From positions 1-49,358 of the forward strand of contig NZ_JAOZVW010000064.1 in assembly GCF_025869345.1 (NCBI RefSeq): a stretch of DNA of 49,358 bases, written 5' to 3'. Shown here piece after piece: positions 1 to 8,426 of this stretch. Position 1 is the first letter of the stretch, and each line of letters begins with the position of its first letter. A program made the position numbers and the translations under genes. The DNA is from Sphingopyxis sp. Its GTDB lineage: Bacteria; Pseudomonadota; Alphaproteobacteria; Sphingomonadales; Sphingomonadaceae. The notes under the pieces were generated by a model, which saw only the letters and a list, made by a program, of their open reading frames with translations, was not told the origin of the DNA and ran no database searches.

Positions 1-26
1 CCAGAGCGGGCTGGCGCAGGGCTGCT

Positions 27-52
27 CTGGACCCCCGCCTTCGCGGGGGAAC
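27..52. repeat. GC-rich stem-loop, half of a dispersed palindrome
   Basis: CCCCCGC (32-38) pairs with GCGGGGG (43-49) around a CTTC loop. The flanks (CTGGA before, GGAAC after) resemble the right half of the inverted repeat at 33172-33256, so this may be a decayed or half copy of that family. Apart from this stem, the terminator-like hairpin at 152-178 and the FNR box at 230-243, I see no gene in the first 316 bases. Confidence 0.5.
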
Positions 53-151
53 ACGGCTTTTCCATAATCGAACGGCTGAAAGCTGAATCCCCACAATCCC
101 TAGGCAGGCGAAGGGCTCGACACGAACGGGAGAGAGGTGGCGCCGGTTAAA

Positions 152-178
152 CGCGTGGGCCTTCCACGCGGCGTTTTT
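152..178 (+). terminator. Probable rho-independent terminator
   Basis: CGCGTGG (152-158) pairs perfectly with CCACGCG (164-170) around GCCTT. GCG and five T residues (174-178) follow. The polarity fits termination of a plus-strand transcript that enters from left of the window. It would insulate the ccoN promoter downstream. No parent gene is visible here. Confidence 0.6.
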
Positions 179-229
179 CTTCCGCCGCCTGGGACAAATC
201 GTCCCATTGACGCGCCGCAACATTTTTCA

Positions 230-243
230 TTGATCCAGGTCAA
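230..243. promoter_or_regulatory. FNR/FixK-type box upstream of ccoN
   Basis: TTGATCCAGGTCAA matches the Crp-Fnr family anaerobox TTGAT-N4-RTCAA. It is centred 80 bp before the ccoN start. Activation at -41.5 would place transcription start near 278, leaving a leader of about 39 nt. A second box of the same form precedes hemN. FNR/FixK control of cbb3 operons is well established in Alphaproteobacteria; binding here is inferred. Confidence 0.85.
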
Positions 244-316
244 TGTTCCGGGCCGCGCGCGCGGCCATGGACTTCGATGGGCTGGCCGATGGAGCCGCAC
301 CGAACGGGGATTCGCG

Positions 317-1978
317 ATGATGGACGATCTGGTTTTCAAGGCGGGCGGCTGGATGGGGCTGGCCCTGCTGGCGCTTGTCTTTGCGGCGCTGGCGGTCGAC
401 ACGCCCTTTGCCGTGCATATGGTCATCGTCGCGGTCGCCTGCCTGATCGTCCTGTGGAGCCGCCTCTCGGCCGCCGATTATGGCGGGATGGCGCGCGGCC
501 TTTTGAAGATGCCGCCCGACGAGGGCGCTTATGACGACGACCCGGTGCGCTGGGGCGTCATCGCCACCATCTTCTGGGGCGTCGCGGGGCTTGCGGTCGG
601 CCTCTATATCGCGTTGCAGCTCGCCTTTCCGGCGCTCAATCTCGGCATCGAATATACCAGCTTCGGGCGGCTGCGCCCGCTGCACACGTCGGCCGTGGTC
701 TTCGCCTTCGGCGGCAATGCGCTGATCGCGACGAGCTTCTACGTCGTCCAGCGCACCTGCCGCGCGCGGCTCGCCTTTCCGGGCGCCGCGCGTTTCGTCT
801 TCTGGGGCTATCAGCTCTTTCTGGTGCTCGCGGCCACCGGCTACGTCATGGGGGTCACCGAGGCGCGCGAATATGCCGAGCCCGAATGGTATGTCGACCT
901 GTGGCTGACGATCGTCTGGGTTGTCTATTTCATCGTCTTCGTCGGCACGATCGTCAAACGCCGCGAGCCGCATATCTATGTCGCCAACTGGTTTTACCTC
1001 AGCTTCATCGTCACCATCGCGATGCTCCACATCGTCAACAATCTGTCGGTTCCGGCGACGATCTTCGGGTCGAAGAGCTATTCGGCCTTTGCCGGGGTGC
1101 AGGATGCGCTGACGCAATGGTGGTATGGGCATAATGCGGTCGCCTTCTTCCTGACCGTGCCCTTCCTCGCGATGATGTATTATTTCGTGCCCAAGCAGGC
1201 GGAGCGGCCGATCTACAGCTATCGCCTGTCGATCCTTCACTTCTGGTCGCTGATCTTCCTCTACATCTGGGCCGGACCGCACCACCTGCATTATACGGCG
1301 CTGCCCGACTGGGCGCAGACGCTGGGCATGGTGTTTTCGGTCGTGCTGTGGATGCCGAGCTGGGGCGGCATGATCAACGGGCTGATGACGCTCAACGGCG
1401 CATGGGACAAGATTCGTACCGACCCGATCATCCGCATGATGGTCGTCGCGCTGGCTTTCTATGGCATGGCGACCTTCGAGGGTCCGATGCTGTCGGTGAA
1501 GGCGTTCAACAGCCTCAGCCACTATACCGAATGGACGATCGCGCACGTCCATGCCGGGGCGCTCGGCTGGAACGGCATGATCACCTTTGCCGCCGTCTAT
1601 TATCTGGTGCCGCGCCTGTGGGGGCGTCCGCGGCTCTATTCGCTGCGCATGGTCAACTGGCACTTCTGGCTCGCGACGCTGGGGATCGTTTTCTACGCCG
1701 CCTCGATGTGGGTCGCGGGGATCATGCAGGGGCTGATGTGGCGCGAATATGGCGCCGACGGCTACCTCGTCTACAGCTTTGCCGAGACCGTCGCGGCGAT
1801 GCATCCGATGTATCTGATCCGCGCCGCGGGCGGGGCGATGTATCTCGCCGGCTTCCTGCTGCTCGTCTACAATGTCTGGGCGACGCTCGCGGGCAAGGTC
1901 CGCGCGGAAAAGCCGATGACCGAGACTCCCTACAACGCCGCCGCGGACCGTCCGCTCGCGCCCGTTCCCGCCGAATAA
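317..1978 (+). CDS. ccoN: cbb3-type cytochrome c oxidase subunit I
   Basis: This 553-residue polytopic membrane protein is the catalytic subunit of cbb3 oxidase. It carries the low-spin heme and the heme-copper centre that reduces oxygen. Candidate ligands are H123 (HTSA), H272 (WWYGHN), H322/H323 (PHHLH) and the AHVHAG pair H410/H412. Start codons at 317 and 320 are both in frame; I use 317, preceded by GGGGA. An open frame extends upstream to a GTG at 137, but that stretch contains the FNR box and a terminator-like hairpin, so it is not coding. ccoO follows after 13 nt. Length and motifs are normal for the family. Confidence 0.95.
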   Translation: MMDDLVFKAGGWMGLALLALVFAALAVDTPFAVHMVIVAVACLIVLWSRLSAADYGGMARGLLKMPPDEGAYDDDPVRWGVIATIFWGVAGLAVGLYIALQLAFPALNLGIEYTSFGRLRPLHTSAVVFAFGGNALIATSFYVVQRTCRARLAFPGAARFVFWGYQLFLVLAATGYVMGVTEAREYAEPEWYVDLWLTIVWVVYFIVFVGTIVKRREPHIYVANWFYLSFIVTIAMLHIVNNLSVPATIFGSKSYSAFAGVQDALTQWWYGHNAVAFFLTVPFLAMMYYFVPKQAERPIYSYRLSILHFWSLIFLYIWAGPHHLHYTALPDWAQTLGMVFSVVLWMPSWGGMINGLMTLNGAWDKIRTDPIIRMMVVALAFYGMATFEGPMLSVKAFNSLSHYTEWTIAHVHAGALGWNGMITFAAVYYLVPRLWGRPRLYSLRMVNWHFWLATLGIVFYAASMWVAGIMQGLMWREYGADGYLVYSFAETVAAMHPMYLIRAAGGAMYLAGFLLLVYNVWATLAGKVRAEKPMTETPYNAAADRPLAPVPAE

Positions 1979-1991
1979 GGAGCCAAGGCAA

Positions 1992-2768
1992 ATGGCGACC
2001 CAACCTGCCGAAAAGCGCTTCAGCCACAAGAAGCTCGAACGCAATGTCAGCCTGCTCGGCTTCTTCTCGCTGATCGCCGTCGCGATCGGCGGCATCGTCG
2101 AGATCGCACCCCTGTTCTGGATCGACAACACGATCGAGAAGGTCGACGGGATGCGGCCCTACACGCCGCTCGAACTCGCGGGGCGCAACATCTATATCCG
2201 CGAGGGCTGCTATACCTGCCACAGCCAGATGATCCGTCCGTTCCGCGACGAGGTCGAACGCTATGGCCACTACAGCCTGGCGGCGGAGAGCATGTACGAC
2301 CATCCGTTCCAATGGGGGTCGAAGCGCACCGGGCCCGACCTCGCGCGCGTCGGTGGACGCTATTCGGACGAATGGCACAAGGCGCATCTGATCGACCCGC
2401 GCAGCGTCGTCCCCGAATCGATCATGCCCGGCTATGCCTTCCTCGCCGATCGCGATCTGGGCGCGGGCGACATGGCGCGCGACCTGACCGCGCTCTACCG
2501 CGTCGGCGTTCCCTATACCAAGGCCGACATCGCGAAGGCGAACGAGGACATCCGCGCGCAGGCCGATCCGAATGCGGGCGCCGGCGATCTCGTCAAGCGC
2601 TACCCCAAGGCGCAGGTGCGCGATTTCGACGGCGACCCGTCGCGGGTGACCGAGATGGACGCGCTGATCGCCTATCTCCAGATGCTCGGCACGCTCGTCG
2701 ATGTCGAGAAGGCGGCGCCGCAGGAACAGGCGCATGTGCCCGACACGACCCCCGGAGCGGCGCGATGA
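1992..2768 (+). CDS. ccoO: cbb3 oxidase monoheme cytochrome c subunit
   Basis: This 258-residue protein has one N-terminal membrane anchor (about residues 20-42) and one c-type heme motif, CYTCH at 73-77, followed by SQMIRPFR, typical of CcoO. It passes electrons from CcoP to CcoN on the periplasmic side. A good ribosome site (AAGGAGCC) precedes the ATG. The stop overlaps the ccoQ start as ATGA. Confidence 0.95.
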   Translation: MATQPAEKRFSHKKLERNVSLLGFFSLIAVAIGGIVEIAPLFWIDNTIEKVDGMRPYTPLELAGRNIYIREGCYTCHSQMIRPFRDEVERYGHYSLAAESMYDHPFQWGSKRTGPDLARVGGRYSDEWHKAHLIDPRSVVPESIMPGYAFLADRDLGAGDMARDLTALYRVGVPYTKADIAKANEDIRAQADPNAGAGDLVKRYPKAQVRDFDGDPSRVTEMDALIAYLQMLGTLVDVEKAAPQEQAHVPDTTPGAAR

Positions 2769-2929
2769 GCTATGACGAAGTCCGGCATTTCGCCGATAGC
2801 TGGGGCCTGATCGTCATGGTGGCGATGTTCCTCCTCTTCATCGCCTGGCCGTTCCGCAAGGGCGCCCGCCGTCACCATGACGAAGCCGCGAACATGATCT
2901 TCAAGGAAGACGACAATGGCCGATCATAA
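2765..2929 (+). CDS. ccoQ: cbb3 oxidase small subunit CcoQ
   Basis: A 54-residue protein starting at the ATGA overlap with ccoO. It has one transmembrane helix (about residues 14-31, [12 protein letters not shown]) followed by a basic stretch (RKGARRHH) and an acidic tail. Length, topology and position between ccoO and ccoP match CcoQ/FixQ, which stabilises the oxidase complex. Its last 14 bases overlap ccoP. Confidence 0.88.
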   Translation: MSYDEVRHFADSWGLIVMVAMFLLFIAWPFRKGARRHHDEAANMIFKEDDNGRS

Positions 2930-3854
2930 GCGCATCGACGACGTGACGGGGACGGCGACGTCGGGTCACGAATGGGACGGCATCGAGGAACTCGACACGC
3001 CGATGCCGCGCTGGTGGCTGTGGTCGCTCTATGCGACGATCGTCTGGGGCATCGTCTATGTCATCCTCTATCCCGCCTGGCCGATGATCCATGGCGCGAC
3101 CGAGGGCGTGCTCGGCTGGAGCAGCCGCGGCCAGCTCGAACAGGAGATGCAGGCCGACGCGCAGCGCCGCGCCCCGGTGATGAACGCGATCGCCGCGACC
3201 GCGATCGCCGACCTGCCCGCGAAGCCCGCGCTGATGCAGGCGGCGGTGCAGGGCGGGGCGGCCGCCTTTCGCGTCCATTGCGTCCAGTGCCACGGCGCGG
3301 GCGGCGCGGGGGTCAAGAAACTCTATCCCAGCCTGACCGACGACGACTGGCTGTGGGGCGGCGACCTTTCCACGATCGAATATACGATCACCCACGGCAT
3401 CCGGAATCCCGATCATGCGGCGACGCGGACCAGCCAGATGCCCGCTTTCGGGCGCGACGGCATCCTCGAACCCGCGCAGATCGCCGACGTCGTCAGCCAC
3501 GTCCGCGTCATCAGCCATCAGGAAAAGCCGAGTGCGTCGTCGGCGCGCGGCGCCGTGCTGTTCGAGGCGAATTGCGCGGTGTGCCATGGCCCCGCCGGCG
3601 ACGGCGGGCGCGAGGTCGGCGCGCCGAAGCTGACCGACGCCATCTGGCTCTATGGCGGCGACCGCGCGAGCATCACCGCGACGGTGACCCAGCCGCGCAA
3701 CGGCGTGATGCCGCGCTGGGGCGCGCGGCTCGACCCGGTGACGATCAAGATGCTCGCCGCCTATGTCTATTCGCTCGGCGGCGGCGAAAAGGCGCCGGCG
3801 CCGGCCCCGGCGGCCGCGACGGCGGAAGGACGGGGAGCCGATGGCCAGCCCTGA
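2916..3854 (+). CDS. ccoP: cbb3 oxidase diheme cytochrome c subunit
   Basis: A 312-residue protein with a membrane anchor (about residues 32-58) and two heme c motifs, CVQCH at 122-126 and CAVCH at 220-224. This is the normal architecture of CcoP/FixP, which accepts electrons from soluble cytochrome c or the bc1 complex. The C-terminus ends in an Ala/Pro-rich tail. The gene overlaps ccoQ and ccoG by 14 bases each, which implies translational coupling. Confidence 0.95.
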   Translation: MADHKRIDDVTGTATSGHEWDGIEELDTPMPRWWLWSLYATIVWGIVYVILYPAWPMIHGATEGVLGWSSRGQLEQEMQADAQRRAPVMNAIAATAIADLPAKPALMQAAVQGGAAAFRVHCVQCHGAGGAGVKKLYPSLTDDDWLWGGDLSTIEYTITHGIRNPDHAATRTSQMPAFGRDGILEPAQIADVVSHVRVISHQEKPSASSARGAVLFEANCAVCHGPAGDGGREVGAPKLTDAIWLYGGDRASITATVTQPRNGVMPRWGARLDPVTIKMLAAYVYSLGGGEKAPAPAPAAATAEGRGADGQP

Positions 3855-5298
3855 AGACCTGACCGGCGAGCATGGCTCGCTCTATGCGGCGCGCAAGGGC
3901 GTCTACCCCAAGAAGGTGGACGGCCCGTTCCGGCGCTTCAAATGGGCGATCATGGCGGTCACGCTGGCGATCTATTACGGAACGCCGTGGATTCGCTGGG
4001 ATCGCGGCCCGCACGCGCCCGATCAGGCGGTGCTCGTCGACCTTGCCAACCGGCGATTCTATATGTTCCAGATCGAGATCTGGCCGCATGAATTCTATTA
4101 TGTCGCGGGCCTGCTCATCATGGCGGGGATCGGGCTGTTCCTCGTCACCAGCGCGGTCGGGCGCGCCTGGTGCGGCTATGCCTGCCCGCAAACGGTGTGG
4201 ACCGACCTGTTCCAGTATGTCGACCGGCTGATCGACGGCGACCGCAACGCGCAGATCCGCCTCGCGAACGGGCCGTGGACGGCGGAGAAGATCGCGAAGC
4301 GGACGGTCAAATATGCGATTTATCTGACCGTCGCCTTCTGGACCGGCGGCGCGTGGATCATGTATTTCGCCGACGCGCCGACGTTGACGCACGATTTCTG
4401 GGCGGGGCAGGCGGCGCCGGTCGCCTATGTCACCGTGGCGGTGCTCACCGCGACGACCTTCGTCCTCGGCGGCTTCCTGCGCGAGCAGGTGTGCATCTAT
4501 ATGTGCCCCTGGCCGCGCATCCAGACCGCGATGATGGACGAGAAGTCGCTGCTCGTGACCTATAAGGACTGGCGCGGCGAACCGCGCGGCAGCGTCAAGA
4601 AGGCCGAGAAGAACCCCGGCGCCTTCGGCGACTGCGTCGATTGCAACCAGTGCGTTGCGGTCTGCCCGACCGGCATCGATATCCGCGAGGGGCCGCAGAT
4701 CGGCTGCATCACCTGCGCCCTCTGCATCGACGCCTGCGACAGCGTGATGGCGCAGGTCGGGCGGCCGCGCGGGCTGATCGATTATTGCACCCTCGACGAC
4801 GCCGCGACCGAAAAGGCGGGCGGGATCGCGCCGCCGATCCGCAAGACGCTGTTCCGCCCGCGCACCCTGATCTATTTCGGCCTGTGGGGCGCGATCGGCC
4901 TCGCGATGCTCTTCACCCTCGGCCAGCGCACCAGGCTCGACCTCGCCGTCCAGCACGAGCGCAGCCCGCTCTATGTCCAGCTGTCCGACGGCGCGATCCG
5001 CAACAATTATACGCTGAAGCTGCGCAACATGGAGCTTCGCCCGCGTGACGTCGAGGTGACGCTGAGCGGCCTGCCCGGCGCGCGGCTGTGGACCGAGGAC
5101 GGCGCGCGCGAAACCGCGGGGCAGAGCCTGCGGATGCCGCTCGCGCCCGACAGCGTGACGAGCGCGAAGCTGTTCGTCGTCGCCCCCGGTGCGGGCCCGG
5201 CGCGGCAGGATTTCACCATCGCGGTGCGCGCGCTCGACGACGATCCGCGCGGCGACCGCGAGACGATCCAGTTCGACCGCCCGGGGACCGAGCCATGA
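3841..5298 (+). CDS. ccoG: cbb3 oxidase assembly ferredoxin-like protein CcoG
   Basis: A 485-residue membrane protein of the CcoG/FixG (RdxA) family. It has an N-terminal membrane part with WCGYACPQ and YMCPWPR motifs, then two ferredoxin-type clusters (CVDCNQCVAVCP and CITCALCIDACD), and a C-terminal Ig-like periplasmic domain. CcoG is known to reduce copper for cbb3 assembly. I chose ATG 3841 (MASPEDLTGEH), preceded by GGAAGGACGGGGAG, because the frame upstream of it is low-complexity Arg-rich sequence inside ccoP. Its TGA overlaps the ccoH ATG. Confidence 0.93.
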   Translation: MASPEDLTGEHGSLYAARKGVYPKKVDGPFRRFKWAIMAVTLAIYYGTPWIRWDRGPHAPDQAVLVDLANRRFYMFQIEIWPHEFYYVAGLLIMAGIGLFLVTSAVGRAWCGYACPQTVWTDLFQYVDRLIDGDRNAQIRLANGPWTAEKIAKRTVKYAIYLTVAFWTGGAWIMYFADAPTLTHDFWAGQAAPVAYVTVAVLTATTFVLGGFLREQVCIYMCPWPRIQTAMMDEKSLLVTYKDWRGEPRGSVKKAEKNPGAFGDCVDCNQCVAVCPTGIDIREGPQIGCITCALCIDACDSVMAQVGRPRGLIDYCTLDDAATEKAGGIAPPIRKTLFRPRTLIYFGLWGAIGLAMLFTLGQRTRLDLAVQHERSPLYVQLSDGAIRNNYTLKLRNMELRPRDVEVTLSGLPGARLWTEDGARETAGQSLRMPLAPDSVTSAKLFVVAPGAGPARQDFTIAVRALDDDPRGDRETIQFDRPGTEP

Positions 5299-5765
5299 CC
5301 GACGAGCCCGAACGCAAGCCCTTCACCGGGCGCCATGCGGCGATGATCCTCGTCGCCTTCTTCGGCGTCGTCATCAGCGTCAATATCGTGATGGCCAGCT
5401 TCGCGCTGTCGACCTTCGGCGGCACTGTCGTCGACAACAGCTATGTCGCGAGCCAGCATTACAACGAATGGCTTGCGCGCGCCGACGCGCAGGACCGGCT
5501 CGGCTGGGACAGGAGCGTCACGGTCGATGCGGACCGCCACGTCCGGCTGACCGTCCGTAAGGACGGCGCGGCGGTGGAGGGGTTGCGCATCGTTGCGACC
5601 CTTCGCCACCCACTCGGCCAGACGCCCGCGCGCGCGATGCGCTTCGCGCCCGCGGCGGACGGCACGCTGCGCTCGCTCGATGCGCTGCCCGCCGGGCGCT
5701 GGCAGCTCGACCTGTCGGTGCATCGCGGCACCGACGAGGCGCGCTACCGGATCGACCTCAAATGA
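5295..5765 (+). CDS. ccoH: cbb3 oxidase assembly protein CcoH/FixH
   Basis: A 156-residue protein with a single N-terminal membrane helix (about residues 14-36) and a periplasmic domain. It fits FixH/CcoH in size, topology and position between ccoG and ccoI. It begins at an ATGA overlap with ccoG and ends in an ATGA overlap with ccoI. FixH-type proteins help assemble the oxidase together with the copper ATPase. Confidence 0.85.
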   Translation: MTDEPERKPFTGRHAAMILVAFFGVVISVNIVMASFALSTFGGTVVDNSYVASQHYNEWLARADAQDRLGWDRSVTVDADRHVRLTVRKDGAAVEGLRIVATLRHPLGQTPARAMRFAPAADGTLRSLDALPAGRWQLDLSVHRGTDEARYRIDLK

Positions 5766-7882
5766 CCGAAGCCGCCGCCTCGCTCATCGAGCGCGATTTC
5801 GCGGTGCCCGACATCCGCTGCGCGGGCTGCATCGCCAAGCTGGAACAGGGGCTGGTGCGCGACCGGCGGATCGCGGCGGCGCGCGTTAATTTCACCGAAA
5901 AGCGCGTGCATATCTCCTGCACCCCCGACGCCGAAACGCCCGAGCTGATCGGCGCCTTCTCGCTGCTCGGGTTCGAAGCGCATCCGATCGGCGACGGCCC
6001 GGCCGAGGTCGACGGCGGCGCGTCCGACAGCCGGGCGCTGCTGCGCGCGGTCGCGGTCGCGGGCTTCGCGATGATGAACATCATGCTGCTGTCGGTGTCG
6101 GTCTGGTCGGGCGCGAGCGGCGCGACGCGCGATCTGTTCCACTGGCTCTCGGCGGCGATCGCGCTGCCTACCGTGGCCTATGCCGGGCGCAGCTTCTTCC
6201 GCTCGGCGTGGCGCGCGGTGCGCCACGGCCGGACTAACATGGACGTGCCGATCAGCATCGGAGTGCTGATCGCGACCGCGCTCAGCCTCTACGAAACCGC
6301 GACGCACGGCCCCCACGCCTATTTCGACGGCGTGGTGATGCTGCTTTTCTTCCTGCTCTGCGGCCGCTGGCTCGACAGCGTGATGCGCGACCGCGCGCGC
6401 GGCGGGGTGACCGCGCTGCTCCGCAACATGGGCACCGGCGCGATGGTCGTCGGCGCCGACGAGACGAGCCGCTGGGTCGACGCCACCGCGCTCCAGCCCG
6501 GCATGGTGATGCTCGTCGCGGCGGGCGAGCGCCTGTCGGCGGACGGCGTCATCACCGGCGGCGCCAGCCGGATCGACCTGTCGCTGCTGACCGGCGAGAG
6601 CGCGCCGCAGGAGGTGCGGCTCGGCGATCCGGTCCACGCCGGGACGCTGAACGTCGAGGCGCCGATCCGCGTCCGGGTGACCGCGGCGGGCGCCGACACC
6701 GCGATCGCCGACATCGCGCGGCTGATGGGCGAGGCGGCGCAGGGCAAGTCGCGTTATGTTCGCATCGCCGACCGCGCGGCGCGTTACTATGCGCCCGCCG
6801 TCCACACGCTGGCGCTGCTTGCCTTCGCCGGCTGGATGATCGCGGGCGCGGGCTGGCATCACAGCCTGCTGATCGCGGTCGCGGTGCTGATCATCACCTG
6901 TCCCTGCGCGCTCGGCCTCGCAGTGCCGGCGGCGCAGATCGTCGCGGCGGGCACGCTGATGCGCGTCGGGGTGCTGGTGAAGGACGGATCGGCGCTCGAA
7001 CGGCTGGCCGAGGTCGACCGCGCGATGATCGACAAGACGGGAACGCTGACGCTTGGCCGCCCGGTCGCGACGAACCTCGACGAAGCCGATACGACCGCGC
7101 GTGGATTGTTGCTCGCGCTCGCACGCGCCAGCCGCCATCCGCTCAGCGAGGCCCTGACCCGCGACCTGACGGTGATGGACGTCATGCCGGTGGCGGTCGA
7201 GGCGATCCGCGAGACCCCCGGCTTTGGGGTTGAGGCCTTGTGGGAAGGGCAGCGGGTGACGCTCGGCCGCCCGGCGCAGCCCGCCGACGACAGCGCGCTC
7301 GCGACCGAGCTGGCGGTCGACGGCGTTCCGGCGATCACTGTCCGCTTCGCCGACGCGCTGCGTCCCGATGCCGCCGAAACGATCGCCGCGCTGGAACAGG
7401 CGGGCGTCGCGCCGACCATATTGTCGGGCGACCGCGCTGCCGCCGTCGCGCCGGTCGCGCGCGCGCTCGGCCTCACCGCCCAGACCGGCATGAGTCCGCA
7501 GGACAAGCTCGCCGCCATCGCGCGGCAGGCGGTGGCGGGGCACAAGGTGCTGATGATCGGCGACGGGCTCAACGACGGTCCCGCGCTCGCCGCGGGCCAC
7601 GCCTCGATCGCGCCGGGCTCGGCGAGCGACGCGGGCAAGAATGCCGCCGACTGCATCTTCCTCGGCGACCGGCTGATGCCGGTGGTGCAGGCGATCCGCG
7701 TCGCGCGGCGGACGCAGGCGATCGTACGGCAGAATTTCACGCTCGCGATCGGCTATAACGTCATCGCCGTGCCGCTTGCCTTCATGGGCTATGTGACGCC
7801 GCTGGTCGCCGCCATCGCCATGTCGGGATCGTCGCTGATCGTCGTCGGCAACGCGCTGCGGCTGAAGGGCGCGGCGCGGTGA
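5762..7882 (+). CDS. ccoI: Copper-translocating P1B-type ATPase for cbb3 assembly
   Basis: A 706-residue CcoI/FixI copper ATPase. It shows an N-terminal heavy-metal domain with CAGC (C20-C23), the membrane metal site CPC at 380-382, the phosphorylation site DKTGT with D424, and the hinge GDGLND from G600. Known relatives export Cu(I) to the periplasm for the CuB centre. It is translationally coupled to ccoH upstream and to ccoS downstream (GTGA overlap). Confidence 0.94.
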   Translation: MTEAAASLIERDFAVPDIRCAGCIAKLEQGLVRDRRIAAARVNFTEKRVHISCTPDAETPELIGAFSLLGFEAHPIGDGPAEVDGGASDSRALLRAVAVAGFAMMNIMLLSVSVWSGASGATRDLFHWLSAAIALPTVAYAGRSFFRSAWRAVRHGRTNMDVPISIGVLIATALSLYETATHGPHAYFDGVVMLLFFLLCGRWLDSVMRDRARGGVTALLRNMGTGAMVVGADETSRWVDATALQPGMVMLVAAGERLSADGVITGGASRIDLSLLTGESAPQEVRLGDPVHAGTLNVEAPIRVRVTAAGADTAIADIARLMGEAAQGKSRYVRIADRAARYYAPAVHTLALLAFAGWMIAGAGWHHSLLIAVAVLIITCPCALGLAVPAAQIVAAGTLMRVGVLVKDGSALERLAEVDRAMIDKTGTLTLGRPVATNLDEADTTARGLLLALARASRHPLSEALTRDLTVMDVMPVAVEAIRETPGFGVEALWEGQRVTLGRPAQPADDSALATELAVDGVPAITVRFADALRPDAAETIAALEQAGVAPTILSGDRAAAVAPVARALGLTAQTGMSPQDKLAAIARQAVAGHKVLMIGDGLNDGPALAAGHASIAPGSASDAGKNAADCIFLGDRLMPVVQAIRVARRTQAIVRQNFTLAIGYNVIAVPLAFMGYVTPLVAAIAMSGSSLIVVGNALRLKGAAR

Positions 7883-8037
7883 ACGGGCTGCTCGTCCTGA
7901 TCCCGGTCGCGCTCGGCCTCGGCCTCATCGGTCTTGCCGCCTTCTTCTGGTCGCTGCGCGGCGGGCAGTTCGACGATCTCGACGGCGCCGCGCTCCGCAT
8001 CTTTGTCGAAGAAGAGGAAGAGGATGATACGCCATGA
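7879..8037 (+). CDS. ccoS: cbb3 oxidase maturation protein CcoS
   Basis: A 52-residue protein starting at GTG within a GTGA overlap with ccoI. It has one transmembrane helix at the N-terminus (LLVLIPVALGLGLIGLAAFFW), then SLRGGQFDDLDGAALRI and a Glu/Asp-rich tail. The GQFDDLDG-like motif after the helix is the CcoS signature. CcoS is needed to insert cofactors into CcoN. The stop overlaps the next gene as ATGA. Confidence 0.9.
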   Translation: MNGLLVLIPVALGLGLIGLAAFFWSLRGGQFDDLDGAALRIFVEEEEEDDTP

Positions 8038-8258
8038 CCGTGCGGTCTATCGTCCTGATGCTGGGCGCGGCGGCGCTGATGCAGCCGCCTGTGGCCGACG
8101 CGCATGTGCTGACGATCCCGGCGTGCGGCGGCCGGACGCACCGGATGATCGTCCCCGGCGATCCCGCCGACCCCGAACAGCGCCGCGACTGCGCCAAGGC
8201 CTGCCACGCGATTGGCGACCGGCGGGGCAAACGGGCGGGGCCGAAGGGCTGCTGCTAG
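8034..8258 (+). CDS. Small secreted Cys/His protein, function unknown
   Basis: A 74-residue protein coupled to ccoS by an ATGA overlap, with GAGGAAGAGGA as a ribosome site inside ccoS. It has a Sec-type signal peptide; the best cleavage site is after ADA (residue 23), which would leave H24 as the mature N-terminus. The mature chain of about 51 residues holds five cysteines (C31, C53, C57, C73, C74) and three histidines (H24, H36, H58), and ends in GCC. I do not recognise the family. Position and residue content suggest a periplasmic metal or redox role in cbb3 assembly; this is inference. Confidence 0.7.
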   Translation: MTVRSIVLMLGAAALMQPPVADAHVLTIPACGGRTHRMIVPGDPADPEQRRDCAKACHAIGDRRGKRAGPKGCC

Positions 8259-8293
8259 GGCCGCGCCCCAGAGTTGGGGATTTGGGTTGGCAT

Positions 8294-8370
8294 CGTCATT
8301 GCGAGCGAAGCGAAGCAATCCAGAGCGGTTTGCGCCTACTCTGGATTGCTTCGCTTCGCTCGCAATGACG
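8294..8370. repeat. Palindromic intergenic repeat, family 1, copy 1
   Basis: Two perfectly complementary 32-nt arms (8294-8325 and 8339-8370) flank a 13-nt loop. The arms contain GCGAGCGAAGCGAAGC. The same arms recur at 20827-20903 with a different loop. It lies between the cco operon and the hemN promoter and can form a very stable hairpin, so it may also end cco transcription. Confidence 0.9.
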
Positions 8371-8378
8371 AACAAGGA

Positions 8379-8392
8379 TTGATCCCGGTCAA
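8379..8392. promoter_or_regulatory. FNR/FixK-type box upstream of hemN
   Basis: TTGATCCCGGTCAA fits TTGAT-N4-RTCAA and matches the ccoN box at all specified positions. Its centre lies 41.5 bp before the A of the hemN ATG. A TAGGAT hexamer at 8415-8420 is correctly placed for a -10 element. Together these suggest that transcription begins at or very near the start codon. Confidence 0.85.
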
Positions 8393-8426
8393 TGTCGCGG
8401 CGGACGTTTGCCCATAGGATGCCCAC

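Noticed and set aside
76..150. GGGAGAGA-containing stretch reminiscent of a glycine riboswitch
   Set aside because: The GCCGAAGGGGC-like and CUCUCAGG-like parts are absent and no glycine-related gene follows; only the terminator-like hairpin at 152-178 is supported.
137..316. Upstream extension of ccoN from GTG 137
   Set aside because: It contains a terminator-like hairpin and the FNR box, and the encoded residues are unlike CcoN N-termini.
227..2131. Minus-strand frame of 634 codons opposite ccoN
   Set aside because: Same GC artefact; ccoN on the plus strand has all cbb3 motifs.
8294..8370. Possible CRISPR repeat or attachment site
   Set aside because: There are only two copies, 12 kb apart, each a single hairpin without spacers, and there is no integrase.
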